Of a DNA stretch of 64,000 bases, positions 55,173-64,000 are shown one piece after another. Each line of letters begins with the position of its first letter. Position 1 is the stretch's first letter. The notes beneath the pieces are model-generated. The model saw only the letters and a list, made by a program, of their open reading frames with translations, was not told the DNA's origin and did not search any database. Both the position numbers and the translations under genes were made by a program. The stretch lies in the NCBI RefSeq assembly GCF_023078275.1, contig NC_062996.1:2418001-2482000 (forward strand), written 5' to 3'. This stretch comes from Leguminivora glycinivorella (taxonomy: Eukaryota; Arthropoda; Insecta; Lepidoptera; Tortricidae).

Positions 55173-58100
55173 ATGAGCGACGACAGGATGGTAAGGACGA
55201 GGTCCAGGTCCAACCGAGCTGCGTCAGTGACGAGCGAAGAGGAGAGGCAGCAACTACTCGACGAAGGCGCGTCGGCGGCCCGCGAACGAGAGGCCGCACG
55301 CGCAAGCGCTGAGAGGGCGATGGGCGCCGACGCGGCGCGCCCTCCCTCACCTCCCTCCGGACCCGCTGGCGTAACGGAAGGGCTTAGCGTCGCCGGCGCG
55401 CAACCGATGGGCGCGGCGACAGCTAACAGCACGCTCAGGTATGGATTAACCGTAGAGACACCGAGGTCACCGTCCTACGACACGACATTGCTATGGCGAA
55501 GGGATTTAGCCAAGCGGTTACGGCGTCGTTCCAGACCCACGCCGATCCCAGCTAGACATCCCAAGGCTGCCGTCATAGACAGAACTACCGAGAAACGAAA
55601 GTCGCTGCAGGAAACTACCAAGGAGGTAAATAAACCAATTATTAAAGCTCAGTCCGTCAGATCACATGCGAGCAGTCGCACTGTGATAGAAGCGCAGCTG
55701 TCTCAGGCGGAGCTCGAGGCCAGCGAACGGCTAGCGGAGATATCCCGGAGGGAGTTGCAGCTAGAAGCGGACATGGTACGTAAACGGCTAGACGCCAGAA
55801 AACTGCAGATCCGCGCTAATGCGGATAGCGCAGACGAGCACGAATCTGCTGGTAGCGTGCGGAATTCGAATCAAGATCGATTAGACGAATGGCTAGAGAA
55901 CTCGCGAGACGCGACGTCAAAACCCATTTGTAAGAGGTTAACCGACGAACCTCTACCCAAGTACGAGACTCCGAGACGACCTGCGCAGGCGGAGCGGCAT
56001 ATTCGAGGCCTCTCACCGGACCGCCAGGTATATCGGCGATCGATATCGCCACCGTCGGAGTCGCGTAGGCGATCGATATCGCCACCGGAGCGACGCAGGC
56101 GATCGACGACGCCGCCGGCGCGTCGCGAGCGATCGACGTCGCCACAGCTGGACGCGCGTACTCCGCACACGGCGCACACGCGCGCCACCGAAGGTACTGT
56201 AGCAGAGTCCATGCTGCACCTGTTCGAGAGGATGCAGATGGCGGCCCGTCCAGCCCCGAAGGATATATTCGAGCTGCCGCATTTCTACGGAGACGTCAGC
56301 GAGTGGAGAAGTTTCTACAATACCTACGCAGAGACATCGAAGCGGTATAAGTTTACTGACTACGAGAACGTGGCGCGGCTCAGGATGGCTTTACGCGGGG
56401 ACGCAAAGACGTGTGTGTCTCACGTGTTATCGACAGCCACCAGACCCGATATGATCGTGAGAATACTGAAAAAGCAGTTTGGACGCAGCGAGGTATTGTT
56501 AGACAAGGCGATTGACGACCTGCGAAAGTTGCCGCAGTTGGGGCCTACCGCGAACGACCTCAACACTTTCGCGATAAAAATAATGAACGTGGTATCTACA
56601 GTTATGGATATCGATCGAAGGCATTATGCCGATAACCCCATGCTCATCAGAGAGGTTACGGACAGGTTGTCGCCGCATCTTCGAAGCAGATGGTGCGACT
56701 ACGCGAAGAAACATCGAGACAGCAAGGACCCGGAGATTCTGCAGTTGGCGGATTTCCTCATGGAGGAGAGCGAACAGGAGATGTCCTTCTGTCACGCCCG
56801 CGCCGCCCCGAGGCGAGCGCAGGCGCCGTTATCAGTGCCGCACGCGCGCGCAGCCGGCGCTCGCGTGAAAATATCCGCAACGCACAACCCGCCGAGAGCT
56901 CCCACAGGACGTCAACACGAGGTGCAGAAAGTGACGTACGCGACACGTCAAGCCACAACATCCCGTTCGACGACGTGCCTGTTCTGCGGTGGCGGTCACC
57001 TGACGCCGGACTGCCGCAAGTTAGCCGCCCAATCCGTGGGCGCTAGATGGGAGTGGGCGAAATTAAATCGTATATGCTATCGCTGTATCGACGCGAAGCA
57101 TATGAAAACACAATGCAAGGCCAAAGCGTGCGGCGTTGCAGGCTGTCCTCACGTACACCATCGACTGCTTCATGCGGACTCGCCGCAGGAAGTGCGTGAG
57201 GATACGGCTATGGTGCTAACACAAGAAATCAGGTCAGTACCTACATCGTCAGCAGTGACGTCATCGGCCGAGCCAGCGGACACGACGGAGCCGCGAGCTG
57301 CGGACGACGAGAACGACGCCCGCGTGTACGTGTCGTCAACACCGGACTACAGCGTGCTGCTAAAGGTACTACCCGTAACCGTATCAGGTCCAAAGGGAAC
57401 GGCGCATATCTTCGCTTTCCTTGACGATGGATCCACCTTGTCAATGATCGACCAGGACGTCGCGGACGAGATCGGCGCGGTCGGTCAAGACGAGCCGCTA
57501 TGCATAAGAGGTATTCAGCGGTTGAAACTTAGCTCAGTGACACAGACGGTCAAGGCTAAAGTAAGCCCCGCTCGTGGCGGCTTGACATACGATATATCCC
57601 TAAAAACGGTAGACGGACTAGGGATACGCTCGCAGTCATTAAATAAGAAGCGTCTATTGGAATACGAACATCTGGCGGATTTGGGCGACGAGTGCTACAC
57701 GGGCATGGGCGTGCCGCAGATGTTAATAGGCGGAGACTTCAGTCATCTTATAAACCCAACGGAGGTCAGGCAGGGCGGCGAGGACGAGCCGTGCGCAGTT
57801 AAAACCTCGTTAGGATGGGTTTTCTTCGGGCGAATGCCGAGGTATGTACCAAATAACGAGCAGGTCGTGATGCACTGCCACAGTGACGACAGTGATCTCG
57901 TGGAGCAGGTCAAGAAACACTGGGCAGTCGAGGCGCTTGGCATAACGGCAAAGGATAACATTCGACCCGACGACCAGCGAGCGATCGATACATTCGAACG
58001 AACAGTAAAAAAGGTAGGACAGAGATACGAAGTCGGCCAACTATGGGCTGCCGACGACATAAAGCTGCCACCGAGTTTCAACATGGCGAAGGCGAGATTA

Positions 58101-61100
58101 CGCAATCTAGAAGCCCGCATGTCGAGAGATCCTGACTTCGCCAACGAGTATCAAGCACAGATACACAAGCTTCTGGAAAAGGGGTACGCAGAGCGCATCA
58201 TGGAACCACCGCAGTCAGATCGGATGTGGTTTCTGCCCCATTTCAGCGTCTACAATTTAAATAAAGGAAAGTATCGCGCTGTATTCGATTGCGCCGCGAA
58301 AAGTCAGGGATGTGCATTGAACGATTTCATCCTCGCGGGACCGGATTTACTACAGAGCCTGCTGGGGATACTACTTCGATTCCGTGAGTGGGAATTCGCC
58401 GTCACCGCGGACATACAGGAAATGTTCCTTCAAATACAACTGCGAAGAGAGGATCGGCATAGTCAGCTCTTCATCTGGAGGGGATCGCGGCGTGACGTGA
58501 CACCGTGGACGTACCAGCTAAACCGGGTATGTTTCGGTAACATCTCTTCTCCTTTTCTCGCACACTCGGTGCGGAATAGGAATGCGACGGACAACAAGGA
58601 TCGCTATCCGGACGCGGTCTACGATATCCATAATAATCACTACATGGACGATTATGTGGCATCATATGAGACAGAACGGGAACTCATATCAACAGCGACA
58701 CAGGTGAGACTAGCACACGCGGAGGCTAGCTTTCGGCTGCGCAGCTACGCTAGCAACAGCGAGTTGTTAATGCGAAACATCGATCCGGAGGAGCGAGCGA
58801 CGGGACCTTCTCATCTCGGAGAAAAGCAACAGACCGTCCTCGGAATGACGTGGGACCCAGAGACGGATACGCTGGGGTACAACACGAAAATGCTACGAGT
58901 ACCAGACGACGTGAAAAGGTACGAGCGATCGCCCACTAAAAGGGAACTTTTGAGTGCCGTAATGTCAGTTTACGACCCATTAGGCCTCATAGCGCAGTAT
59001 ATGATAAGCGCTAAGATCATATTCCAACGTGTGTGGACAAAGGGCACGGACTGGGACGAGCGGCTGCCGGCGGAGGAAGCGGAGGACTTTTTCCGGTGGC
59101 TGAGGGCACTGAGCGACGTGTCCGCGCTGCGAATACCCCGACGATACGCCACGCCCACCGGTGCAGTTAGAAGAGAACTGCATATTTTCAGTGATGCATC
59201 GACCGAGGCCTACAGCGCGGCGGCCTATTGGCGAGTATCGAACGACGAGGAGGAAACGCAAGTGAGCTTAGCTATAGCGAAAAGCCGAGTTTGCCCGCTA
59301 AAGGTAATGACAGTTCCCAGGCTCGAATTAACCGCAGCAGTCGTCGGCGTGCGGCTGGCGGAGACAATTTTACGCGAGCAGCGTTATCCTGTGACAAAGG
59401 TGACGTATTGGACAGATTCCATGGTTGTTCTCGGATGGGTTCGCGATGACGCGCGAAACTATCGTCCGTACGTGTCACACCGACTTGCGGAGATCGCCGA
59501 GAAAACAGATAGAGACGCGTGGAGGTATGTACCAACCGCTCAGAACCCCGCAGATCGAGCGACGAGATGTCAACCAGCGCAGAGCGTGCGCATCGAGGAC
59601 GAGTGGTACGAAGGACCGCGCTTTCTCTATGGACCCGAGACATCATGGCCTAGTCACACATCGAATCGAACAGACGACCTGCCTGAGAGGAAGGCGAGGC
59701 CGTCAACCGAGACATCACTGGCGATCATCTCAGCGAAGCCAGACCCTTCGAGCGTACTGCCAGACGTGAGACGGTTTAGCAGTTACGACAGACTGTTGAA
59801 CGCGACAGCGAACGTCTTGCTATTCATCGAGAAAATGAGAACGAAGAATAAAGCCTTGCAGCTACAAGTCAGACATTTGAGAAAGGCAGAACACATGTGG
59901 TTGCAATACAGTCAACGACGAAGCTTTCCCGAAGAGCTTCGAGCCTTAAGCCAGAATAGGCTCATCGATCGCAAATCGCGATTATACGACCTGGCACCCG
60001 AGCTAGGCGATGACGGCGTGTTACGCATGAAGACGAGGCTGGGCAGCGCTCCAGTATTGTACACCGCGCTACAACCGATAATACTGGATGGCCGCGAGCC
60101 GTTCACCCGTCTACTCATCCTGCGAGCTCACCGACGATCAGCGCACATTCACAACGAAGCAGTAATCAACGAACTGCGACAAGAATATTGGATACTACAT
60201 CTGCGGCCGACCGTGAAGTCTGTAGCTCGAAACTGCGCGCTATGCACACTACGACGAGCAACACCGAGAGCGCAGCCCTTAGGCGATCTCCCGCCCGAGC
60301 GACTACAGGCGTATCAACGTCCCTTCACTCACACCGCACAAGACTACATGGGACCGATGTTCGTCACGATCGGACGGCGCAGAGAAAAACGCTGGGTGTG
60401 TCTATACACGTGCCTAGTGACGTGCGCTATTCACCTTGAAAGCGTGCACAGTCTTTCAACCGACAGCGCGCTACTATCACTACGAAGATTCGCCGCGAGA
60501 AGAGGATGGCCCAGGACGATGTACAGCGATAACGCGACGTGCTTCAGGGCGGCGGCGACGGAACTACGTGAGGCGTACCGGCAATGGCTGCCTGTACTGC
60601 AAACTTACGCCACTCAGAACCGAATGGAGTGGAAATTCATCCCACCTGGCAATCCTTCGGCCGGGGGCGCGTGGGAGCGAATGATAAGGACAGTTAAGAT
60701 AGCGATGTCCTACACTTTCAACGAACGAGCACCGAAACCCGAAGTTTTCGAAACTCTACTCGCCGAGATAGAGAATATCGTCAACCGACGACCACTTACG
60801 CATGTCAACGTCGATCCAGACTCCGAAGAAAGTTTGACTCCAGCACACTTTCTACTTCTTCATAACGCTAACCTACCGATGATTGGCGTTTACGACGAGA
60901 ACGAAAAGAAGCAATGGAAGATGGCCCAAGCGCTTGCCGACCACTTTTGGCGGCGCTGGACCAAAGAGTACTTTCCTCTACTGGCACCGAGGAAGTCGTC
61001 CCACGACGGAGGGCGGCAACTTCAACCAGGCGATGTGGTCATCGTCGCTGAACCCAATGGTCCACGCAGCGTGTGGCCCCGAGGCGTCGTCGAGACTACC

Positions 61101-61241
61101 TACCCGGGACCCGATGGACGGGTCCGCTCCGCTGACATCAGAACGAGACACGGGACGCTACGCAGGCCCAGCTGCAGGCTGGCGGTCATCGCGTCGCAAC
61201 CCATGCACCAGGAGTCTTCGACTGCGGGGACAAAATGTTAG
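55173..61241 (+). CDS. gag-pol: BEL/Pao Gag-Pol polyprotein, intact
   Basis: One frame of 2022 codons. The start MSDDRMV is chosen because upstream in-frame ATGs lie inside the LTR, before the primer-binding site. Domains in order: a coiled coil (about 171-215); an SR-like stretch (about 287-320) with RRRSISPPE-type repeats; a BEL-type gag domain (DUF1759-like, from F366); zinc knuckles from C602; an aspartic protease with FLDDGS (D751); reverse transcriptase with YMDD at 1157-1160; RNase H with D1341, E1385 and D1415; a zinc-binding HHCC segment of integrase; the integrase core with D1724, D1786 and E1835; and a DUF5641-like C-terminal domain. Gag packages the RNA; Pol processes, copies and integrates it. 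Gag and Pol share one frame, with no frameshift or stop between them, as is common in this superfamily. The TAG stop lies in bases 4-6 of the 3' LTR. All catalytic residues I can recognise are present, so the protein should be functional. Expression may be altered by the foldback in the 5' LTR. Confidence 0.95.
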   Translation: MSDDRMVRTRSRSNRAASVTSEEERQQLLDEGASAAREREAARASAERAMGADAARPPSPPSGPAGVTEGLSVAGAQPMGAATANSTLRYGLTVETPRSPSYDTTLLWRRDLAKRLRRRSRPTPIPARHPKAAVIDRTTEKRKSLQETTKEVNKPIIKAQSVRSHASSRTVIEAQLSQAELEASERLAEISRRELQLEADMVRKRLDARKLQIRANADSADEHESAGSVRNSNQDRLDEWLENSRDATSKPICKRLTDEPLPKYETPRRPAQAERHIRGLSPDRQVYRRSISPPSESRRRSISPPERRRRSTTPPARRERSTSPQLDARTPHTAHTRATEGTVAESMLHLFERMQMAARPAPKDIFELPHFYGDVSEWRSFYNTYAETSKRYKFTDYENVARLRMALRGDAKTCVSHVLSTATRPDMIVRILKKQFGRSEVLLDKAIDDLRKLPQLGPTANDLNTFAIKIMNVVSTVMDIDRRHYADNPMLIREVTDRLSPHLRSRWCDYAKKHRDSKDPEILQLADFLMEESEQEMSFCHARAAPRRAQAPLSVPHARAAGARVKISATHNPPRAPTGRQHEVQKVTYATRQATTSRSTTCLFCGGGHLTPDCRKLAAQSVGARWEWAKLNRICYRCIDAKHMKTQCKAKACGVAGCPHVHHRLLHADSPQEVREDTAMVLTQEIRSVPTSSAVTSSAEPADTTEPRAADDENDARVYVSSTPDYSVLLKVLPVTVSGPKGTAHIFAFLDDGSTLSMIDQDVADEIGAVGQDEPLCIRGIQRLKLSSVTQTVKAKVSPARGGLTYDISLKTVDGLGIRSQSLNKKRLLEYEHLADLGDECYTGMGVPQMLIGGDFSHLINPTEVRQGGEDEPCAVKTSLGWVFFGRMPRYVPNNEQVVMHCHSDDSDLVEQVKKHWAVEALGITAKDNIRPDDQRAIDTFERTVKKVGQRYEVGQLWAADDIKLPPSFNMAKARLRNLEARMSRDPDFANEYQAQIHKLLEKGYAERIMEPPQSDRMWFLPHFSVYNLNKGKYRAVFDCAAKSQGCALNDFILAGPDLLQSLLGILLRFREWEFAVTADIQEMFLQIQLRREDRHSQLFIWRGSRRDVTPWTYQLNRVCFGNISSPFLAHSVRNRNATDNKDRYPDAVYDIHNNHYMDDYVASYETERELISTATQVRLAHAEASFRLRSYASNSELLMRNIDPEERATGPSHLGEKQQTVLGMTWDPETDTLGYNTKMLRVPDDVKRYERSPTKRELLSAVMSVYDPLGLIAQYMISAKIIFQRVWTKGTDWDERLPAEEAEDFFRWLRALSDVSALRIPRRYATPTGAVRRELHIFSDASTEAYSAAAYWRVSNDEEETQVSLAIAKSRVCPLKVMTVPRLELTAAVVGVRLAETILREQRYPVTKVTYWTDSMVVLGWVRDDARNYRPYVSHRLAEIAEKTDRDAWRYVPTAQNPADRATRCQPAQSVRIEDEWYEGPRFLYGPETSWPSHTSNRTDDLPERKARPSTETSLAIISAKPDPSSVLPDVRRFSSYDRLLNATANVLLFIEKMRTKNKALQLQVRHLRKAEHMWLQYSQRRSFPEELRALSQNRLIDRKSRLYDLAPELGDDGVLRMKTRLGSAPVLYTALQPIILDGREPFTRLLILRAHRRSAHIHNEAVINELRQEYWILHLRPTVKSVARNCALCTLRRATPRAQPLGDLPPERLQAYQRPFTHTAQDYMGPMFVTIGRRREKRWVCLYTCLVTCAIHLESVHSLSTDSALLSLRRFAARRGWPRTMYSDNATCFRAAATELREAYRQWLPVLQTYATQNRMEWKFIPPGNPSAGGAWERMIRTVKIAMSYTFNERAPKPEVFETLLAEIENIVNRRPLTHVNVDPDSEESLTPAHFLLLHNANLPMIGVYDENEKKQWKMAQALADHFWRRWTKEYFPLLAPRKSSHDGGRQLQPGDVVIVAEPNGPRSVWPRGVVETTYPGPDGRVRSADIRTRHGTLRRPSCRLAVIASQPMHQESSTAGTKC

Positions 61242-62636
61242 CGACGCGTCGAAATATATGTAAAATAGCATAAGAATTCGATTAAGACTGTATTCGCAAT
61301 AAAGATTATTTCGTAGGTAGGAAACGGGTAGAACTGCGTTAGTTAAGTTAATTTTGTCAATTCCGATTATTAAGTATGATAATAAGACTCATATGTGATG
61401 TATTCGATAGCAGGCAATTCCCATATTCCTTCCTTCCCAAGTCGCGGAAACCGAGTCCAAAGTTCAATCTAAACTCAGACTGTCCATTGGACTACGATTA
61501 ATAGCCAATAAGCACTAACGTGAGAGGCTTAGAGCGAGAAAACCGAACTCTCCTCTGATTGGCTAAAAATATTTCCTTAAAGTTCCGAAATCATTTTCCT
61601 TTCACCCGAAAATTGCCTTAGGATTACTCGAATCCAAGCCAATAACTCGATAACTATAAGACATATGAAGATGTAAATAGTTTTTAAAACGTAGCTGGGA
61701 ACTTACGTAACACGATAACCTACATTTCCATAGTAATATTCCGTTATCGATAACAATGGAGCTCAAGGCAAGCTGAGAAACCAGTCTATTGTATGGCCCG
61801 GACGGCTAATCACCTCTTCTATTGTGTAAAAACGTAAACAAACGCAGGTGCATTCCACTCGAGGTGAATGACCCTAGTGTCAGGTGCATTGTTACGTAAT
61901 TTCGAAGCGATAGCCTAATTAGTTTATAAGTAATTAGGATTTGAACGAAAAATGATAGCGTTAAATTCACGTAATCGAGCGCCGTAACGCGTTCGACCAA
62001 TCACGACGCGCCATCCGTCGCCTATCGGGCGCAATTATTTACCTCTCTATCGCACGGAGCCTCGCGCTCAGCCGAGTCGTGATTGGGCGAATAAATTGAA
62101 ATGTTTCTTTCCGTGAAGCGTAGGCGCATTCTGAAAAGGGGTATAAAAGGAACGATCGCTCGGTATGGGACATTCGAATTCGACCGGAACAAGAAGAACC
62201 AGCAGCCTCCAAGGAAAACCAGCAGCCAGCAGCCTACTACAAGCAGCCTACAGCCAGCAGCCAGCAGCCTACAGCCAGCAGCTAGCAGCCTACAGCCAGC
62301 AGCCAGCCACCCTCCACGACGGGTAGCGGCAGCAGCAGAAAACGACAGCATCGCGACGTATCGTCCGTACCGAGCGTTCGTTAGGATATTAGCTTAGGAG
62401 TATTTTTATAACCGCGTTAAAATTAGAGTCGTTGATTATTGTAAATATAAACCATTTGATTTGATTCGTTTTTTAGTTAGTTTAATCCAAAATCATAATC
62501 GGTACGGTTGATTGCTGAGGACGACATCGAAGCTCAAGGTACAGGCCCGGGACGAAAGAGTGAGTCGCACGAGCTCCAGCACATTCTCTCCACTTCGAGC
62601 CGTCGATAGGAAGCTTTGCGGACGCGGTCTGCAACA
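61236..62636 (+). repeat. 3' LTR of the inner BEL/Pao element
   Basis: 1401 bp from TGTTAG to GCAACA, preceded by the purine-rich GCGGGGACAAAA. An AATAAA at 61298-61303 lies 57 bp after the pol stop. TATAAAAGG is intact at about 62142. It is followed directly by ATACG, the target duplication, and then outer pol. Confidence 0.95.
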
Positions 62637-64000
62637 ATACGGCTATGGTGCTAACACAAGAAATCAGGTCAGTACCTACATCGTCAGCAGTGACGTCATC
62701 GGCCGAGCCAGCGGACACGACGGAGCCGCGAGCTGCGGACGACGAGAACGACGCCCGCGTGTACGTGTCGTCAACACCGGACTACAGCGTGCTGCTAAAG
62801 GTATTACCCGTAACCGTATCAGGTCCAAAGGGAACGGCGCATATCTTCGCTTTCCTTGACGATGGATCCACCTTGTCAATGATCGACCAGGACGTCGCGG
62901 ACGAGATCGGCGCGGTCGGTCAAGACGAGCCGCTATGCATAAGAGGTATTCAGCGGTTGAAACTTAGCTCAGTGACACAGACGGTCAAGGCTAAAGTAAG
63001 CCCCGCTCGTGGCGGCTTGACATACGATATATCCCTAAAAACGGTAGACGGACTAGGGATACGCTCGCAGTCATTAAATAAGAAGCGTCTATTGGAATAC
63101 GAACATCTGGCGGACTTGGGCGACGAGTGCTACACGGGCATGGGCGTGCCGCAGATGTTAATAGGCGGAGACTTCAGTCATCTTATAAACCCGACGGAGG
63201 TGAGGCAGGGCGGCGAGGACGAGCCGTGCGCAGTTAAAACCTCGTTAGGATGGGTTTTCTTCGGGCGAATGCCGAGGTATGTACCAAATAACGAGCAGGT
63301 CGTGATGCACTGCCACAGTGACGACAGTGATCTCGTGGAGCAGGTCAAGAAACACTGGGCAGTCGAGGCGCTTGGCATAACGGCAAAGGACAACATTCGA
63401 CCCGACGACCAGCGAGCGATCGATACATTCGAACGAACAGTAAAAAAGGTAGGACAGAGATACGAAGTCGGCCAACTATGGGCTGCCGACGACATAAAGC
63501 TGCCACCGAGTTTCAACATGGCGAAGGCGAGATTACGCAATCTAGAAGCCCGCATGTCGAGAGATCCTGACTTCGCCAACGAGTATCAAGCACAGATACA
63601 CAAGCTTCTGGAAAAGGGGTACGCAGAGCGCATCATGGAACCACCGCAGTCAGATCGGATGTGGTTTCTGCCCCATTTCAGCGTCTACAATTTAAATAAA
63701 GGAAAGTATCGCGCTGTATTCGATTGCGCCGCGAAAAGTCAGGGATGTGCATTGAACGATTTCATCCTCGCGGGACCGGATTTACTACAGAGCCTGCTGG
63801 GGATACTACTTCGATTCCGTGAATGGGAATTCGCCGTCACCGCGGACATACAGGAAATGTTCCTTCAAATACAGCTGCGAAGAGAGGATCGGCATAGTCA
63901 GCTCTTCATCTGGAGGGGATCGCGGCGTGACGTGACACCGTGGACGTACCAGCTAAACCGGGTATGTTTCGGTAACATCTCTTCTCCTTTTCTCGCACAC
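62637..64000 (+). pseudogene. Outer BEL/Pao pol, continues past the window end
   Basis: From ATACGGCTATGG onward the sequence matches inner codons from the gag-protease junction to the reverse-transcriptase region (through NRVCFGNISSPF). It includes the protease motif FLDDGS near 62860 and stays open to the window edge. It differs from the inner copy at scattered, mostly silent bases (for example GGTATTACCC against GGTACTACCC). It is cut from its gag by the 13.7-kb inner element and that gag is frameshifted, so the outer copy cannot make Gag-Pol. The true continuation and the outer 3' LTR lie outside the window. Confidence 0.9.

Larger units (their letters stand above)
48890..62636 (+). mobile_element. 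Inner, recently inserted BEL/Pao LTR retrotransposon
   Basis: It is bounded by TGTTAG and GCAACA, with ATACG at 48885-48889 and again at 62637-62641 as a 5-bp target duplication. It holds a 5' LTR (split by a foldback element), a tRNA-Tyr primer-binding site, one uninterrupted Gag-Pol frame, a short purine-rich tract before 61236 and a 3' LTR. The two LTRs differ by one T in a run (1400 and 1401 bp after removing the insertion). No env-like frame follows pol. Confidence 0.95.
45395..64000 (+). mobile_element. Outer BEL/Pao LTR retrotransposon, runs past the window end
   Basis: It comprises a 5' LTR (45395-46795), primer-binding site, gag up to 48889, then pol from 62637 to the end of the window. 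The gap between is an inner BEL/Pao element. The base at each break repeats ATACG, so the two halves belong to one element. The outer gag has a one-base deletion. Outer gag and pol differ from the inner copy only at scattered bases. The 3' LTR lies beyond 64000. Confidence 0.9.

Noticed and set aside
62512..62636. A gag gene with an internal deletion joined to pol after the third LTR, perhaps a spliced retrocopy
   Set aside because: The supposed gag start is simply the end of the LTR (GCAACA), and the following ATACG is the target duplication. The junction also lacks GT-AG borders.

Overview
The window is insect nuclear DNA, almost certainly lepidopteran. It is AT-rich with long introns, and it is packed with repeats of kinds typical of moth and butterfly genomes: tRNA-derived SINEs, many short hairpin MITEs, repeats carrying GGAC or TGTC microsatellites, truncated LINE 3' ends and BEL/Pao LTR retrotransposons. 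It shows no operons, CRISPR arrays or bacterial signals. Most short open frames are repeat sequence or antisense shadows.

Host genes are sparse and split by repeats. (1) On the minus strand, 6321-8359 holds the 3' part of a PAR-type bZIP transcription factor gene: a leucine-zipper terminal exon and a basic-region exon, plus a second, shorter copy of the basic-region exon next to it. (2) On the plus strand, a phase-compatible pair of exons (33540-33588 and 36702-37039) predicts a protein of about 128 residues with an arginine-rich, mitochondrial-presequence-like N-terminus; I do not recognise its family. (3) A lone 111-bp internal exon (44252-44362) belongs to an unidentified plus-strand gene. 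(4) A promoter-like stretch near 24.5 kb (two CCAAT boxes, a GC box and a consensus splice donor) may be a noncoding first exon.

From 1 to 29 kb the rest is a mosaic of MITEs, SINEs, LINE tails, microsatellites and minisatellites. At 29889-31944 there is a 2.06-kb element with about 53-bp terminal inverted repeats, 8-9 bp target duplications and a broken two-exon THAP domain: a decayed P-element-superfamily transposon, itself invaded by a hairpin MITE.

From 45395 to the end there is a four-layer nest. An outer BEL/Pao element starts at 45395 and runs past the window end. Its gag-protease junction is split by an inner, nearly pristine BEL/Pao element (48890-62636) flanked by the 5-bp duplication ATACG. 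The inner element has an intact 2022-residue Gag-Pol and LTRs differing by one base, so it is recent. Its 5' LTR is in turn split at the TATA box by a 4.8-kb foldback element (49800-54618) made of tandem units of about 365 bp in two mirrored arms. That foldback carries a 1198-bp solo LTR of another retrotransposon (50672-51869) with a 4-bp duplication. What first looks like three tandem partial BEL copies is therefore two elements, one inside the other.
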